The notes under the pieces: model-generated
What the model saw: the letters and a program-made list of their open reading frames with translations, nothing else
Told to the model about the DNA's origin: nothing
Databases searched by the model: none
Shown: piece after piece, positions 49,407-63,883 of the stretch
Numbering within the stretch: position 1 is the stretch's first letter
Layout: each line of letters begins with the position of its first letter
Translations under genes and position numbers: made by a program
Assembly (NCBI RefSeq): GCF_036320965.1
Contig: NC_092251.1
Coordinates: 3,906,001-3,970,000, forward strand
Origin: Panulirus ornatus
Taxonomy: Eukaryota > Arthropoda > Malacostraca > Decapoda > Palinuridae
Reading direction: 5' to 3'
DNA: 64,000 bases

Positions 49407-51080
49407 CCTTACTAACCAACCAGCTAACACTAACAGTGATACAGAAGAGATTCCAACCCCCCTCAAAGGGAAAGGATTCAGCTCACAGCACGTCACCTCC
49501 TCCTCTCCCTTTGTGATAATCTATCCAACAGTGTCAAACAAGCGTTGATCTAGAGAAACAGTGCCATGCTGAGCCATAAACAAACCTCTCTGCTCGGTAC
49601 AGTCAAGGGTATAGGCGGTAAATCCAATTTCCGGTGAAATAATGACTTATATTGCGCCATTCTCGTTCAAAAGCAGAGTGCTGCCGTATCGAAAAGCAGA
49701 GGTTTAGTAGTAGCAAAAGCTCAGCCTGAGCCGTCCTTTGATGCTAAATGTGTTTTGAATACAGAGAAAATATATCATGATTTGCACAAATGAGCTTCCA
49801 TGTATAGAAAATGTGTCAGCCGCAACTGTTGCTTTACCTGATGGTGACTGGTATATGAGTGATGGAGTCACCGATTAGGCAATTCTTTGTTTTACTACCA
49901 CTTTGTTCTGCAACTAATTTACCTCCTAGGAATAAGAATTCAGATCATATTTCTCCATAGAACTCAGATCATATCAATCCATATTATTCCCTCAAAAAAA
50001 GCACAGAAATCAATGGTTCCTTTACAAGTGAATTGATCATTAAACATAACGAAAAATTGTGCATATCAACATTCAGTGTTACTGCCAACCAATGTTAATA
50101 GTTTTTTCATTATATCGTATATAACTTCTCAGAAAAAAGGTTTTATTACCTTCATTTTACCGCAAAGGGTCTTCGTTTATCCCTTTATCAACCGCTAACC
50201 TCAACTTAAATCCAGCGATATAAATACGAAGCAAATTGTTACACCGTTTAAACGGATCATCTGCCGTCAACAGCAGCGGGTCATACTGCCCATCAAAGGC
50301 CAACTGTGCTCCCCATCGACTGGTATGCTGTCAATCCGGGATATCCCCGGGCCACTATTGCACCCTGACTGTAGCTTCTGACCCACCAGCCACAGACCCT
50401 AGGAATGGCCTGAGTTCGAGACCCTGAAGGAACCTGACGGTGTATAAGAACTGAGAGGTCAAGCCTTTAGAGAGTAGAGGTCAATAAGGTCAAACCTGCA
50501 GGGAGGAAAGGTCATTACGTAGACGTCAGTGCATGTGAGCTGTTACTGTGAGAGGTTTTCCTCTGAAATTCTCACTAATCCATCTCTCTGTCCCTCCCTC
50601 CCTCCCTGCTGACTGTAAGGGAACGGCTGCATTACTTACATTTTTACTTATGTAAGTTTTAGAGTCGGGGTTAAAAGCCGGAACAGCACGAAGTAGCCCG
50701 AAACGGCACTTTGGTACAAGAAAAATACTAGAGGAAGTGAAAAATAAAAAAGGAGAAATAGGAAATTACATATTATGGAGAAGCTAATGAAAATTTTTAT
50801 ATCTTCTTTGTGATTGTTTCAATCCGGCCAAAAACTTATCCTCTTTCCCCGTCTATTGATGAAAGATCCTGGAACACCCTGTTTCTAAGGTTATAACTCA
50901 CACAAGATAGTCAATACATTACTTACGTCACCTACCAACTGTTAACGAAATAACCCCCTGAGGATGTTAACCTTTGAAACTTCGGTCAGGCCTCTGAATC
51001 ATACACGTTTCTCAAATGTGAATGTACACAAGTGGGAGAAAAAGAGACCTCACCGAACCTGCCTTTCAAAACACTCCGTA
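49406..51080. other. Intergenic DNA, 1.7 kb, no gene recognised
   Basis: Unique sequence. TGAGTTCGAGACCCTG at about 50,411 matches a B-box core, but no A box lies within 60 bp upstream. Confidence 0.45.
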
Positions 51081-51192
<112 letters not shown>

Positions 51193-52455
51193 CCTGAGAC
51201 CTTGGGAACCGGGGTATTTCCAAAACCTTTTATTGCTGGGGAAAAAAAAAAAAAAGCATTTTGGCTGAAACGGGTAGAAAATAAAAACTCAAAATGAATG
51301 AAAAAATGTTTTCTTTCTAAGCTTTTCCATAAAACTTAAGCTTTCCCGTGTTTTTCCTCTGTTTGTTTTTTGTGGGAAAGTTCTGTTCCGGCTATTATGT
51401 GATGTTATGACATTTACCAAAGATTTTTTGCGTGATTGATTTCGACATTGCTTTCCTAATCACTAATTCATCATTTTCTTGCCTTATCAGTTCCTTAAGA
51501 TGGGGTGTAACACCTGTCTTTTATTCATCTTGAATTATGTGCAGCATTTCAGGTGAGCCAAGTAAGTTTGATAATAACAATAGATGATTTAACTGAAAAT
51601 GAATGATAATTTGATTCGTGGCTAAGGAGATAGATTTTTTCGGTACTGTCTATTTACCTACCGAACTAAAACAATAGATGTTTGACCCACGATCCTGTCA
51701 AATATAACAAGTGCTACCCTATCGTTAGAATGCCTGGTTATCGTACTCTCTCCTTATTCTTTTGACGTTAAATGCCAGCTTGGGATCCTTCGAATCCTCT
51801 GATAACTAGACTATATGAGGTTTACCTCGACAGTCCTGATGAGTTCACCAGCGAAATTATGAATCCCCGAAAAAAAAAAAAAACAAAGCGATCTTATCAT
51901 TAGATCTCCAAAAACAAAATATTTTTGCTCAATTCTAAATACATTTCCTCATTTTTTTGCATTAGAGCATTTATAATTTTGATTTTACATTCAGCATAGA
52001 ATTTTAGACTTACGGAATATCGTGCATTTTACATCCATAGTACAAGTACACAACCTGTAATTAAAAAGGGAAAAATGGAGGGAAAAAATAGGGTAAGCAC
52101 GGAAATATGGTCCCGTCTGTAAATTAATTCCATGACCTGGTTATGGCAAACAAAATTGCCACGGAAAATGGTGGTGGGGGGGAAAAAAAAGGCAACTCAC
52201 TGCTTGTTACACGTTCCCAAATTTTCCTCCACTGTTGTTGATCTTTTAAAATTTTTGTTGTATGTTGGTACTTAAATATTTTCGTTTTTGTATAGTTGTA
52301 CTAAAATTTGTAATGTACAAAAAAAATTTTCTTGCATGCTGGTTTCCGAAATTCATTACGAGTGTTGGTTTGCTGTGAACCACATAAAATATTACATAAA
52401 CTTGATTTTTAGACTGTAAGATGCATGTATGGATATCTCCTCTTTTAAGCGTAGT

Positions 52456-52458
<3 letters not shown>
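51193..52458. other. AT-rich intergenic DNA, nothing recognised
   Basis: Several poly-A/poly-T runs. No frame over 60 codons and no recognised element. Confidence 0.5.

Positions 52459-52522
<64 letters not shown>
52459..52522. repeat. (CT)n microsatellite
   Basis: CT tract of about 64 bp. Confidence 0.98.
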
Positions 52523-52524
<2 letters not shown>

Positions 52525-52672
52525 ACCCTGAGGTCCTGTCTGAGCCTTGGAAGGGAAGAGGCCAAGTACTTTGATGGCTTCGCGCATCTAACCAGCTGTG
52601 AACACCCCACCTGATGCTATTACCAGGAATGACAGGCCTTTACGTCGAAGACTACCTCACAAAAATTCTAAA

Positions 52673-52674
<2 letters not shown>

Positions 52675-52736
<62 letters not shown>

Positions 52737-52761
52737 CTATATGTTTGTAATGTACGGGGAG

Positions 52762-52838
<77 letters not shown>
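52675..52838. repeat. (GT)n and (TA)n microsatellites
   Basis: GT tract at 52,675-52,733, then after 32 bp a TA tract at 52,766-52,838. Confidence 0.97.
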
Positions 52839-52841
<3 letters not shown>

Positions 52842-53184
52842 TGCGTCTCACTTTTAGACTTCAAAACACGGCAGTTCACTCACGCAATAACATAAACATG
52901 TTGCTCACAACGAACCCATACCCTCCTCCCCGTTCTGAACATCCCGCAAGCGACAAGTGTTGTAAACGTTACGTCATAATCACCTCGTTAGGGATATCCC
53001 ATAATTTTTCAGGGGTTTTATTCGCCTCGTTATGAAGTCGTACTCGCATACCTGAGGGGCGGGGGTGGGGGGACCGTTCCTCCACCTCTTGACTGTGGGA
53101 TAGACAGTCATCCGATAAACTAACTCTCCAGATATCACCATTCCTTCCCATGTAACGTAATATTGCTCCTCTCTCCCTCTCCTT

Positions 53185-53415
53185 TAGGCTTCTACTTCGA
53201 TCCCTGCTGTCCTGAATTGACTGCCAGTGCCCCTCATGCGTATTCTTGGATACGCCTGATCACTGCTGCCTATAGATTCCTTGTAGAGACCAACCACACG
53301 AGCATTGACCGTTATGATAACTTCTTCTCTCCTCGAACCCCGAAGCTGTGGCCTTCTCTCCCTTCTTGCCACAATCCGTCTGACATTATCAACTACCAAA
53401 GAGAAGAGATATAAT
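53185..53415 (+). mobile_element. Decayed LINE fragment, extreme C-terminus of the RT ORF
   Basis: The frame reads FYFDPCCPELTASAPHAYS, then VETNHTSIDRYDNFFSPRTP and KLWPSLPS before a stop at 53,412. The order R-Y-x-x-F-F-x-P-R-T-x-x-LW-x-SLPS is the same terminal signature seen on the minus strand near 27.5 kb. Upstream RT motifs are absent, as expected of a 5'-truncated copy. Confidence 0.65.

Positions 53416-55085
<1,670 letters not shown>

Positions 55086-55135
<50 letters not shown>
55086..55135. repeat. Compound (GA)n-(GACA)n microsatellite
   Basis: GA run followed by six GACA units. Confidence 0.96.
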
Positions 55136-55136
<1 letters not shown>

Positions 55137-56403
55137 GCTGACGTGTGCGGTAGTAAAACAAACAGCAAAAGTAGGTAAAGATTTGTGAAAACATCTGAGA
55201 AGAAAAGAAATGGATTATTGACTGAATTATTGGCACGTGCTGACGTGAAAATAGAGAGGCTCGTGAAGGAGTGACAACTGAATACTTCAGGAGCTGCTGA
55301 AACTGGATGACAGGAGGCTGGGTGCTGGACACTGCCATAGACAGACAGACCTAACGCTGTGTTGGCTCTGAGTGAGGGAGGGAGGGAAAAAGGAATTCTT
55401 TTATTAACACATTTCAACACGTCATATTGCAATGCGTTATCAAATGATACCATGAACCCTACATACTATAGGATTATACTGAATCATATTGGAAAGTCAT
55501 TTCGTTGTGGATCTTTGCATAAATGGATCATAGTATTAGCGAATCAATTAGCCATCCTGTGGCCCTGTGTCCCTTCCAATCATCGTGTCATAACACATGC
55601 AACGAAGCGACAGCAGTTGCCATTCAGTGGAAATTCTTTATGTCTCCTTTCCATTTGGTGATATTGTGTACTACATTATTCAAGGAAGCAGTTGATCGTA
55701 CTTGCTTCCACGTACAGAATTATCTTTTTTGTTTTGTATCCTGAGCTTCATTAAAGATTCTTCTTCTATGGGGCTTCTGCAGAGCTCAGAAAGCCAGCCA
55801 TGTCCACCGGGCGGGACCCCAGGTCAAAAAGTGAAGTCATGTTTTGTTGCTACATTTGTAAGGGAAATGCACAACAACTAGGGGGTTTGTGTGCAGTGAT
55901 TCGATGAGGAAATTGTCTTGGAACTTACGATTTGTTGAATCGATGCTTGTGGCCAGAAACCTGTAGATGGTGTGGCCAGAAACCAGTGAACGTTGTAGAT
56001 AGATTCCAGCAAATGATGTGGCCAAAAAGCAGCGGGGAGACACTTGCCATAATCAAGAGATTTCATTCCATCCATTGCAACACACCAGCGCTCGCTGGGT
56101 TACAGTCGAATAAGAACCGTCAGGAAATTTTGAAACATGAACAAATCATCTGCGCAGCAATTTGCATTGAAATGTAACATTGTGCATTTCTCATAAAGAA
56201 AAATCGTACATGATCATTTTTGCCGGACATTCTTATCATTGGCTGCCTTTTTGATATACAACACAGAACAAAGACTTAGTATTTCTGTCATTAGAACTAC
56301 GACAATTCATTCAACCTTGACAACCTAAGAAATCATTTGTACAGTATTTCAAGAGTTCTTAACTAATGGGTTGCCATCTCTAGCTTTCTCTACCATACAC
56401 TCA
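55136..56403. other. Unique intergenic DNA, nothing recognised
   Basis: Microsatellite density falls sharply from here to the window end. No exon supported. A loose GTGGCCAGAAACC repeat (three times) lies at 55,949-56,027. Confidence 0.5.
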
Positions 56404-56930
56404 AGTCACTGACTTCGAAGGATACAAAACCTCGAAGGAATTTCCTGTGTAAGAACACATATATACAGTAACTGTTCCTTCCACCTCTTGCACTTTTTCT
56501 TCTGATCCTTCCCAGTGAAGGTTCCTCATATGTCTATCGTGTAAGTACAGCATTTTTTCATGAGGCATATGACTAGCAATTAAAAAGATCATTGCCTCAG
56601 TAGTTCCTCTGCTTAAATCCTCAAATGTACTCAATACCTAAGGAATGGAAACATACTTTGCCAAGGTTTCTTACAAAACTTTTCAGTGATGTATTTTCTC
56701 AACTCCGAACATTCCTACGCTGATCAAATGAAGAAAAGGAAGACAGTACACTGAGAGTCATCAGTTCTTGGCGCTTCCTGACTGCTGCTGTTGCTGGTAC
56801 CCTGCAAGGACTTTGAGAAGACAGTTGTGCATCATGCAGACAACTGGTCCTCAAATACCTCCCCACTATTTTGAGATTCCCTAGTGCTGGCCTTCTCTTT
56901 GGTCTGGCAGTTAAGAAATGGCATTTTTTA
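56404..56930 (-). pseudogene. Possible protein-coding remnant, family unknown
   Basis: On the minus strand a 77-codon frame (56,401-56,634) has a protein-like composition (for example EDLSRGTTEAMIFLIASHMP and MRNLHWEGSEEKVQEVEG). Directly upstream in another frame is ELRKYITEKFCKKPWQSMFP, ending where the first begins. Further upstream (to about 56,930) come MPFLNCQTKEKASTRESQNS and SLQGTSNSSSQEAP, again in shifted frames. The run of plausible segments broken by frameshifts and stops suggests a decayed coding sequence, perhaps a processed pseudogene or transposon protein. CCATTCCTTAG at about 56,640 could instead be a real splice acceptor. I do not recognise the family. Confidence 0.3.
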
Positions 56931-58273
56931 CTTCTTTAAACACCCAAAACAGAACACATACGTCAAAAGCAAGCGCTCCTGGAAATCGTTAGAGATTCTT
57001 TAAGGAATTTCCATGATAATTATAAAGAAGATGATAAAGATGGAAACAAATTCCTAAAACTATACTGTGCACCAGCTAGCCAAACACTAGGACTGGGATA
57101 TCTCTGTTGCTTTTTCTTTGTTATATGTTCTGTCTTATTAGATGATACTTTTCGTTGGATAAGTCAAGTATAACTGAGGGTTTTACATATTTTTTCTCCC
57201 TGCCTCATTGTGGGTCTAATATTTTTGGATCATTACAAAGGTTATGACCATAGATAATTTCTTTCATATATTTGACATCTATGGCTATTTCTTAATTAAT
57301 GACTCTAAAACGAGAAGCTTTAAAGTTCTCAAAACATTAGGTAGCCCTTTCATTGCCTTAAACGCAGTTACTCTAAGAGAAATATATGATCTATGTTTTA
57401 TATCAGGTACCCTTAAGCGATAGAACGTTTTCTCTCATTTAATATTACGATTTCCCATAAGAAGGGTACCTGCTTCAAACTTTCTTGGCTCCTTCTGATA
57501 AAGATACTGATAACGAATTATTAAAAGTAATATCTTCATTTATCCAGTTGAAGCAGACAAATTTTTGTACACAGAAATGTGCCATAAAGTGCTGAATTTA
57601 GCCCAGATTTACTAGAATAACACTGTCGCTGCCATTCAAATTACATAAATTGTAATAAACTTTCTCCTTAGGTATTTACATCATCAATAAAGTTATCAAC
57701 TTTCGAATTTCTTCTATCTCAATAACTGTCTAATCCCATTTATATTGCAAAGTAATTTGTCGGATTTTATTATTTTTATATGAGTTTACCCAGTAAGAAT
57801 TTCGTTTTCTAAGATACTACGTATGAGAGAAAGCCGACAAGAGTAACTATAATAGTTTAATAGTTTCCTATTGCTACGTAAATTCATACTATGATACATA
57901 AACGTGTATTGGTTCTTATTTCCCCTATCATCAGAATGACAATTTCATCATAGCATTATTAATGATGCCAATGATTTTTCCTTACAAAAATCATTGAATC
58001 ACAACAACGCCTGTCCTGAATTTACACAAATAATGAATATATCAAACGTCCACGTAAATACGCACATGCACTCGCCCCCTACCAGACCTGTGCTGGTAGC
58101 GGCATCGCAACAACGGGTGACAGGAACACGTATTAGCATTGCTGGCCTGAAGAATCTTTTCTGCACATACACACATATACGCATTAAGTTAAAAAGGGGC
58201 AGGCAAATACGCTTGATAGACCGCTTGAATTACTGTGCAAGACGTCGCTCGAGAGGGGGCATAAGGCAAACGT

Positions 58274-58276
<3 letters not shown>
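56931..58276. other. AT-rich unique DNA, nothing recognised
   Basis: No repeat family, RNA gene or supported exon. Confidence 0.5.

Positions 58277-58321
<45 letters not shown>
58277..58321. repeat. (TA)n microsatellite
   Basis: TA tract of about 45 bp, the only clear microsatellite in the last 8.8 kb. Confidence 0.97.
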
Positions 58322-58323
<2 letters not shown>

Positions 58324-59515
58324 AAAGGAGACTGAGAACAGGTGTTGGACTAGAGACCAGACTCATTAAGAAGTGTGCTGCATAAGGATCTTGAAGGATC
58401 ATTAGAAAGCAAGTAGATGACTTTTTGCTGAGAAGAAATGTCCCGAGTGAGGGATATCATGGTCTTAGAGAGAGGGGTTTACGTGTAGCTACCCTCTAGA
58501 GTTTCATGAGAGAGTTAGTTCAGTCCTGGAAGGCTGCAAGATTAGGTAAGGTTTCTCATTCGTTGGAATGGACATGCGATGTACTATTTCTCACCAGCAG
58601 TGAGGATCTCTAATGAATTTCATATAACACGACGTCCAGCCGTGAAAAAATGGCACCAGTAACTGAATGTTTAGCTTCGGCATTTTCACAAATGTTTCGT
58701 TGGAAGGAAGATTTCTTTAAGGAAAACTGTGGGTTAGATATGTGATAGCTAGTGTATGAAAGAGCTAGTCCTGCAACGTGGTTATTTTCTTGTTTTATGG
58801 TATACATGCTTTCCTGTCGTGCGATTCATTGGCAGATACATTATCAATATATATGGTCGTAAGTGGCCTATAAGTGGAGGGCTCGGAAAATCTCGTAAAA
58901 ATCGACGCCTCACTAGGAACATAGTGGATTACACGCGGGATGTTCGTGCCGGAGCGTCAAGTGGTTGTTAGACTATTTGGCCTTTGGTCCTACCAGCTGT
59001 AAGAGCATTAAGGCTGTTGACGATAAGTTATGGCCATCATTCTGATAGCCTGAACACGTTCTTCAGGTGTTCAAGATAGTCTGAAGGCCATTTACGTTGC
59101 AACTTCACGTATGGCTCCTTGAGTGTGAATTATAACGAGTGTGAAATATGATTGTACGGCAGGTTCTCGCGTGAGCTGATTGGAATGGCCTACGAGTGTG
59201 GTTGCTGTGGTATTCAGGGACCTCAGGTCCTTAGCGTCAATTTCCTGACTCGACGGGAGCCAACGTGGATTTTATCTGCGGGCTAGAGTGATTTTTCGAG
59301 CGACGCTGGAAGTCGCAATAGCACCTACATTTGTAGCAGACCCATTAACATTGTGCTCGCATCGTTTACCAACTCTCATCAGTGTCATAATAAAAAATAT
59401 CATGATTTTATCATCAGTTGTAATGATATGTAAAAGATTACACAATGAAATGATCAAGGTCCGAGATGTGAACAATTTTCTGGTCTGTCTGGGAAAATTT
59501 AGAACAATAACAAAG
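58322..59515 (+). promoter_or_regulatory. Upstream region and 5' leader of TPP2
   Basis: This stretch must hold the proximal promoter and 5' untranslated region unless a further non-coding exon lies upstream. TCAGT at 59,379-59,383 and TCAGTTG at 59,414-59,420 match the arthropod initiator (TCAKTY) about 100-135 bp before the start codon; no TATA box or clear DPE is seen at the right spacing. In-frame ATGs at 59,402, 59,423 and 59,450 precede the chosen start with no stop between. The promoter assignment rests on position and short motifs only. Confidence 0.3.
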
Positions 59516-59571
59516 ATGGCGTCGACTGCTGGCTCTGTTGGGGAGTTTCCCTGTTGGGGATTACTGCCAAG
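59516..59571 (+). CDS. TPP2: Tripeptidyl-peptidase II, coding exon 1
   Basis: Encodes residues 1-18 and two bases of codon 19: MASTAGSVGEFPCWGLLP. The EFPxxGLLPK/R motif is the conserved start of animal TPP2 (GLLPKKETG in vertebrates). The start at 59,516 has a strong context (AAAGATGG, purine at -3 and G at +4) and gives the family's usual N-terminus. In-frame ATGs lie upstream, so a longer form is possible. The 5' splice site is CCAAG|GTATTT. The leftover AG joins the first base of the next exon to make AGG (Arg19), matching the phase exactly. TPP2 is a large cytosolic subtilisin-like exopeptidase that removes tripeptides from proteasome products. Confidence 0.88.
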
Positions 59572-60766
59572 GTATTTATATGAGAAGTGTATATTTTTCA
59601 CGAGAAAATTTGGCTAGTATGAAAGTCTTGATAACCTCGAGGGATTTACAAGTGTTAGATATAACCAGTGTGGCAGTAACTAAGGTTCATTCAGATCTGC
59701 ACTGTCAGCTTCATCCTCATCCCAAATTGTTCTCCTGACACGTATGCCACTTTAGGCTTAAATCTCTCGTCTCCAGATAATTTCTCTCACGGAGAACGTT
59801 TCTCATATAAGTGAGAGCCTTTCAGGGAGATTTACATGATTATAGTTTGTAGTTTAGTACATTTATATATTAATTTATTATAATGAAATTGTTTTAGACA
59901 TAGATATACATATATCATGAATAAGAGACGTATAGTAGTTTCTCCCTATAGTTCGTCGCTTAAGTGATAGTAAAGACTTGTTAACTTGTACTCTGTGGAC
60001 AAACTTATCATATTTTGACTAACTAAAATGAAAGAAAAAACATTTAGTGAATATGTAGCTCAAGGGCATGGCGGAAATCATCAATGAAAGCATGAGTAAA
60101 TGATACCAATAGACTTGAAATACTTCCTCAAAGTGATTTAGAGGGTAAATGATGAGATATTATTACGTTAGGCCTACGGTAATTAAGGAAAATATTGGGG
60201 AAAATAAGTAAAACAACTGTAGAAATTTACAGGATTTATGAACACTTTCCCAAACATTCTCACAACTGAAGGTTATTCAGTTTTTGATGCTATTGCAGAA
60301 AGTGTAATGGTTGCATTTTGGAACCATAGGCACTGTGTATGGTTCTTTCAATGCAGACCTGGCCTAACAAATGCAACCTTTTTACAATCAGATTACGATA
60401 TTACATATTCTGATTGCATTGCTTGGGAGATATTAACCCCTAGGTGAAGTTAGGGGACAGTGACGCAAGTTCAGTGGATATCAGTAAGGGTTTCACCTAT
60501 TAATCCCACATTTTCCCATATCTTTGCAGCCCTCCGTCTCTCATATATTAGAATAAATAGAAATTATCCAATTCGTGCTTGGCAAAGTTATATCACTTCT
60601 CTGTGTTAAGAGTCCATTGCTACATTATAATTTTGCTTTCGTAAGTTACTTTTGTGGTCCCTTAAACTGCATATTTACCATTATTTTTATGTGTATTTTT
60701 TTATACTACACTTATAATGCCAATTAATCATACCATCAAAAATTGGTGCTTTTGTTTGTAATCAGT

Positions 60767-60941
60767 TAGTGAACTTATGGTAGTTAAAAAGTTTCTTTTA
60801 GGTGCCTTGCTTGGATAAGTTTTTTGATATCACTGATGTTTCACAGTAGTAGTGTAGTGAACTTATGGTAGTAAAAGTTTCTTTTAGGTGCCTTGCTTGG
60901 GTAAGTTTTTGATATCACTGATGTTTCGCAGTAGTGTTGTA
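60767..60941. repeat. 88-bp tandem duplication in TPP2 intron 1
   Basis: Two copies starting TAGTGAACTTATGGTAGT at 60,767 and 60,855. They differ by a few single-base changes and short A and T length changes, so the event is recent. Confidence 0.93.
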
Positions 60942-62003
60942 GTTTATGAAGATTGGAATGAAATCAGTGATTCATGGAACTTCCAATGTATTTTTATGGC
61001 TGTAGGGAACAAGGCAGAAATGAGGCACTGAAATGAAACATCGAATTCTGGTTGCAAAGCAACTCGACTTCCTCAGGTAGCCTTAATTTTTGCTTATGTT
61101 ACGTCAAAATATTGTAATTTAAACCAGAATTGATAGAATTGTACATCATTCAATTACCATAAGATAATGGTTATATGTTTTTCCAGGTGTGATATCATTT
61201 TGCATTTAAAACATTAATGCATTGCACGATATTGTTTTTTTCCAGGTGAGATTTAACACATCCTATACTTATCATTTATATATTTTTTTTTTTACCCACA
61301 CATATTTCTGTTTCTATATTATAAGCACTGAAACTATGCATTGTTTATGTAGTTACATTTTATTTTGTTTATAAATTTCCTGATATTTATATGCATAGAC
61401 CATTTGGATTAAGAAATTAAAGAGATTACCTTATTTTCATTAAAAGATATAACATGGATACAAGGGAAATTGTTTCTTTTATTCTAAACACGAAAACAGT
61501 AGTGGAGCTGTAAATCTGGCTTCTCACCATGATGATGCAGTTACACATTCTTTGACAATTTTTGAGTGATTGTGATGTTTTATATTTTTCCAACCATTTT
61601 TTTAGGTTGATGAGGATATGTGATAAGTCATACATTGATTGGGAATTCAAATGAAGACAGGAATCATTAAACCCCATATGAGGCACAGAGCAGATCTCAA
61701 TGAATCTTTGTATTAAGCACAGGGCATATCTCTGATTCGTCATATGAGGCATAGAGTGATGTAAGGGTTAGAGACTTTTAAGAAGAGTTCTCTTGTTACA
61801 CTTAGAGTTACATGCAGGTAACATGGAGGTACATGCAAATAGCATTAATGAACTGAACTTAGCACAGTAACATGAGTTGTAGCGTTTGCTAATTCACAAT
61901 GAACATGTCTCATTTTCGATGAAAATTCAGTAATGTATTTTCTTTATTCCATTGCAAATTTACTCCATATATTGAAGATTGAAATGACTCTTCTTGTATG
62001 GGA

Positions 62004-62062
62004 GCTTGAATTGTATAGTGTTGCTTGAATTGTATAGTGATGGCTTGAATTGTATAGTGATG
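62004..62062. repeat. ~20-bp triple repeat in TPP2 intron 1
   Basis: GCTTGAATTGTATAGTG occurs at 62,004, 62,023 and 62,043. Confidence 0.93.
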
Positions 62063-62468
62063 CAAAGAATATGATTAATTTCCAACTTATTGTAAATACT
62101 TTTCAGTAATACTGAACTGTCCTTGTACAATGCAATTAAAGGATTTATGGACTTTTCTTACATTTCTTTATTTTGATACGCAAAAAGAGGATTTGTAGAA
62201 TTTATTCAGAAATTTCTGCAATGCTAGAGAAGAGCTCTTGTGTTCATCTTTCATTTCATTAGTATTTCAGAATGGTGACTGTTGGTAATTGATCACATTT
62301 CTGCTTGAAAGAACACAGCCATGGAAGTCTAATATACTTTTGGGTTGAAGCAATTTTCCACATTGCCAGTGACATAAACAGTAACATGGTTGCACCATTA
62401 AATAACTTTGGACTTTGCAATTTTTCATTATAAAGGTTGCTACATAAAATGTTTTTTCTTTTTCACAG

Positions 62469-62580
62469 GAAAGAAACTGGTGTTATTACTTTACTTACTA
62501 AGAACCCAACATTTGATGGCAGAGGGGTTGTCATTGCTATCTTTGATTCTGGGGTTGACCCAGGAGCTCCTGGGCTTCAG
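62469..62580 (+). CDS. TPP2: Tripeptidyl-peptidase II, coding exon 2 (catalytic Asp)
   Basis: Encodes residues 19 (last base) to 56, including [19 protein letters not shown] and [18 protein letters not shown]. The [10 protein letters not shown] block is the first catalytic motif of the subtilase (S8) domain, and Asp45 is the charge-relay aspartate (Asp44 in human TPP2). [20 protein letters not shown] is nearly invariant across animal TPP2, which fixes the family. The acceptor is TTTTTCACAG|G and the donor CAG|GTAAGA, ending in phase 0. Ser instead of Thr after the Asp also occurs in other subtilases, so the site looks intact. His and Ser of the triad must lie beyond the window. Confidence 0.96.
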
Positions 62581-63883
62581 GTAAGAGCTATGTCTTGTGC
62601 AGTGCATCTCTTTGATTGTATGATTTATACTCAATCTGACTATTATAATTCATTATTGATGTAACTTTTCTTATTTCATTTACATGTGTGGTAAATTAAT
62701 CAATATGGCTTATAGAGACCTTATGTTTTCATGAACATCAGGATATCCATTTCGGGCTGTTGTTTGTTAGCATTGATGATCAAGGCAAAATGTATTGATA
62801 TGTCTACCCTTATTGGAAAGAACAAGCTCCAAGGTTCCCATGCAGGTTTAACATAAGAAAATCTGATAAGATTATTTCCTTTTGAGATTACAGTGGTTGA
62901 GAAGCTAGCCAAGGAACATGTATGGTGAATTAATCAAGAATGCAAGATATTAAGATAAAATTAGGGCTCTATGATGCATAAACTCACTTGTTTCCAAGGT
63001 GGTAAAGCATGTAAATGTTGAGGAAATCTTGTATATTTACATAAGACAATAGTAGTTCCCTGGTAAAGACAGGTTAGTGAAACTGAAGGCACCTATCCAC
63101 ACAACACTTTTCGGCATAATAGCTAGCAGGAAAAAAGAGCTGTGAAGGAACACCATGTAGTATGGAGAGGTTATGCCACCATGAGAATTTTTTTATAGGA
63201 ATGAGGAGATAGAAAAAGTTTCAGTGCTTCATAGAGGAGGAGGCTCAAATCTGAAATGGGTAAAAAGTCGTGATTTCCAAAACAGTAAATTTGAATGTCT
63301 TTTCTTCATACAACAGGCATATGTAGTAATGATAGATATCACTGAAATATTTGGCTATCCTTCATTTGGAGGTATTGATAGTCTTCACATTGACAACTTT
63401 TGTTGGAAACTTGTTCTGCATTACAGCTTTACTGTTGAAAAAACTTTTTCCCATGTTTGAAAGGAGAAATCATCGGCTCTTGGTGCAGAGATAGCTATGT
63501 TCTGACAATGATGTATTGATTTGAGTTTTGAGTCATAGATACAAAAGAAAGGAAGATTAGTGCTGTAGGTAGGCAGACTTTGAGTGTTCAAGGCCTGGAT
63601 ATGAAGGAGAGCATGTGGCATACAAGGGATAGAGCAATCTAGTGATGTAGCATACAAGGGGCAATGGGCTAGACGAGATCATATGAAGTGGTTAGGGGAA
63701 ACCATAGAAAGGTCTGTGGATCCTGTTATGGATGAAGGCATTTTTGTATGTTCTTGGTGTTACTTTATTCATGTGGAAAGTGGCAGAAGTATGAATACGC
63801 GTATTTCATATATTTTTATGTCTCCTATTTATGTACTTCATTAGAGTTTCTTTGTACTCAAGTAACACAGGAATTGTTTACAG
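62581..63883 (+). other. TPP2 intron 2 (1,303 bp)
   Basis: Donor GTAAGAGC, acceptor GTTTACAG. An open frame at 63,224-63,460 inside it is not an exon: exon 2 to exon 3 gives an ungapped family match (GLQ-VTT), leaving no room for extra residues. Confidence 0.88.

Larger units (their letters stand above)
59572..62468 (+). other. TPP2 intron 1 (2,897 bp)
   Basis: GT at 59,572 and TTTTTCACAG at the 3' end. It is AT-rich and contains an 88-bp tandem duplication (60,767-60,941) and a ~20-bp triple repeat (62,004-62,062). No exon of another gene is recognised inside. Confidence 0.85.

Noticed and set aside
50405..50425. RNA polymerase III B box (GTTCGAGAC)
   Set aside because: No A box at the proper distance and no tRNA-like fold upstream.
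63224..63460. Additional TPP2 exon in intron 2
   Set aside because: Exons 2 and 3 join in phase 0 and match the family without a gap; the frame has no paired acceptor and donor.
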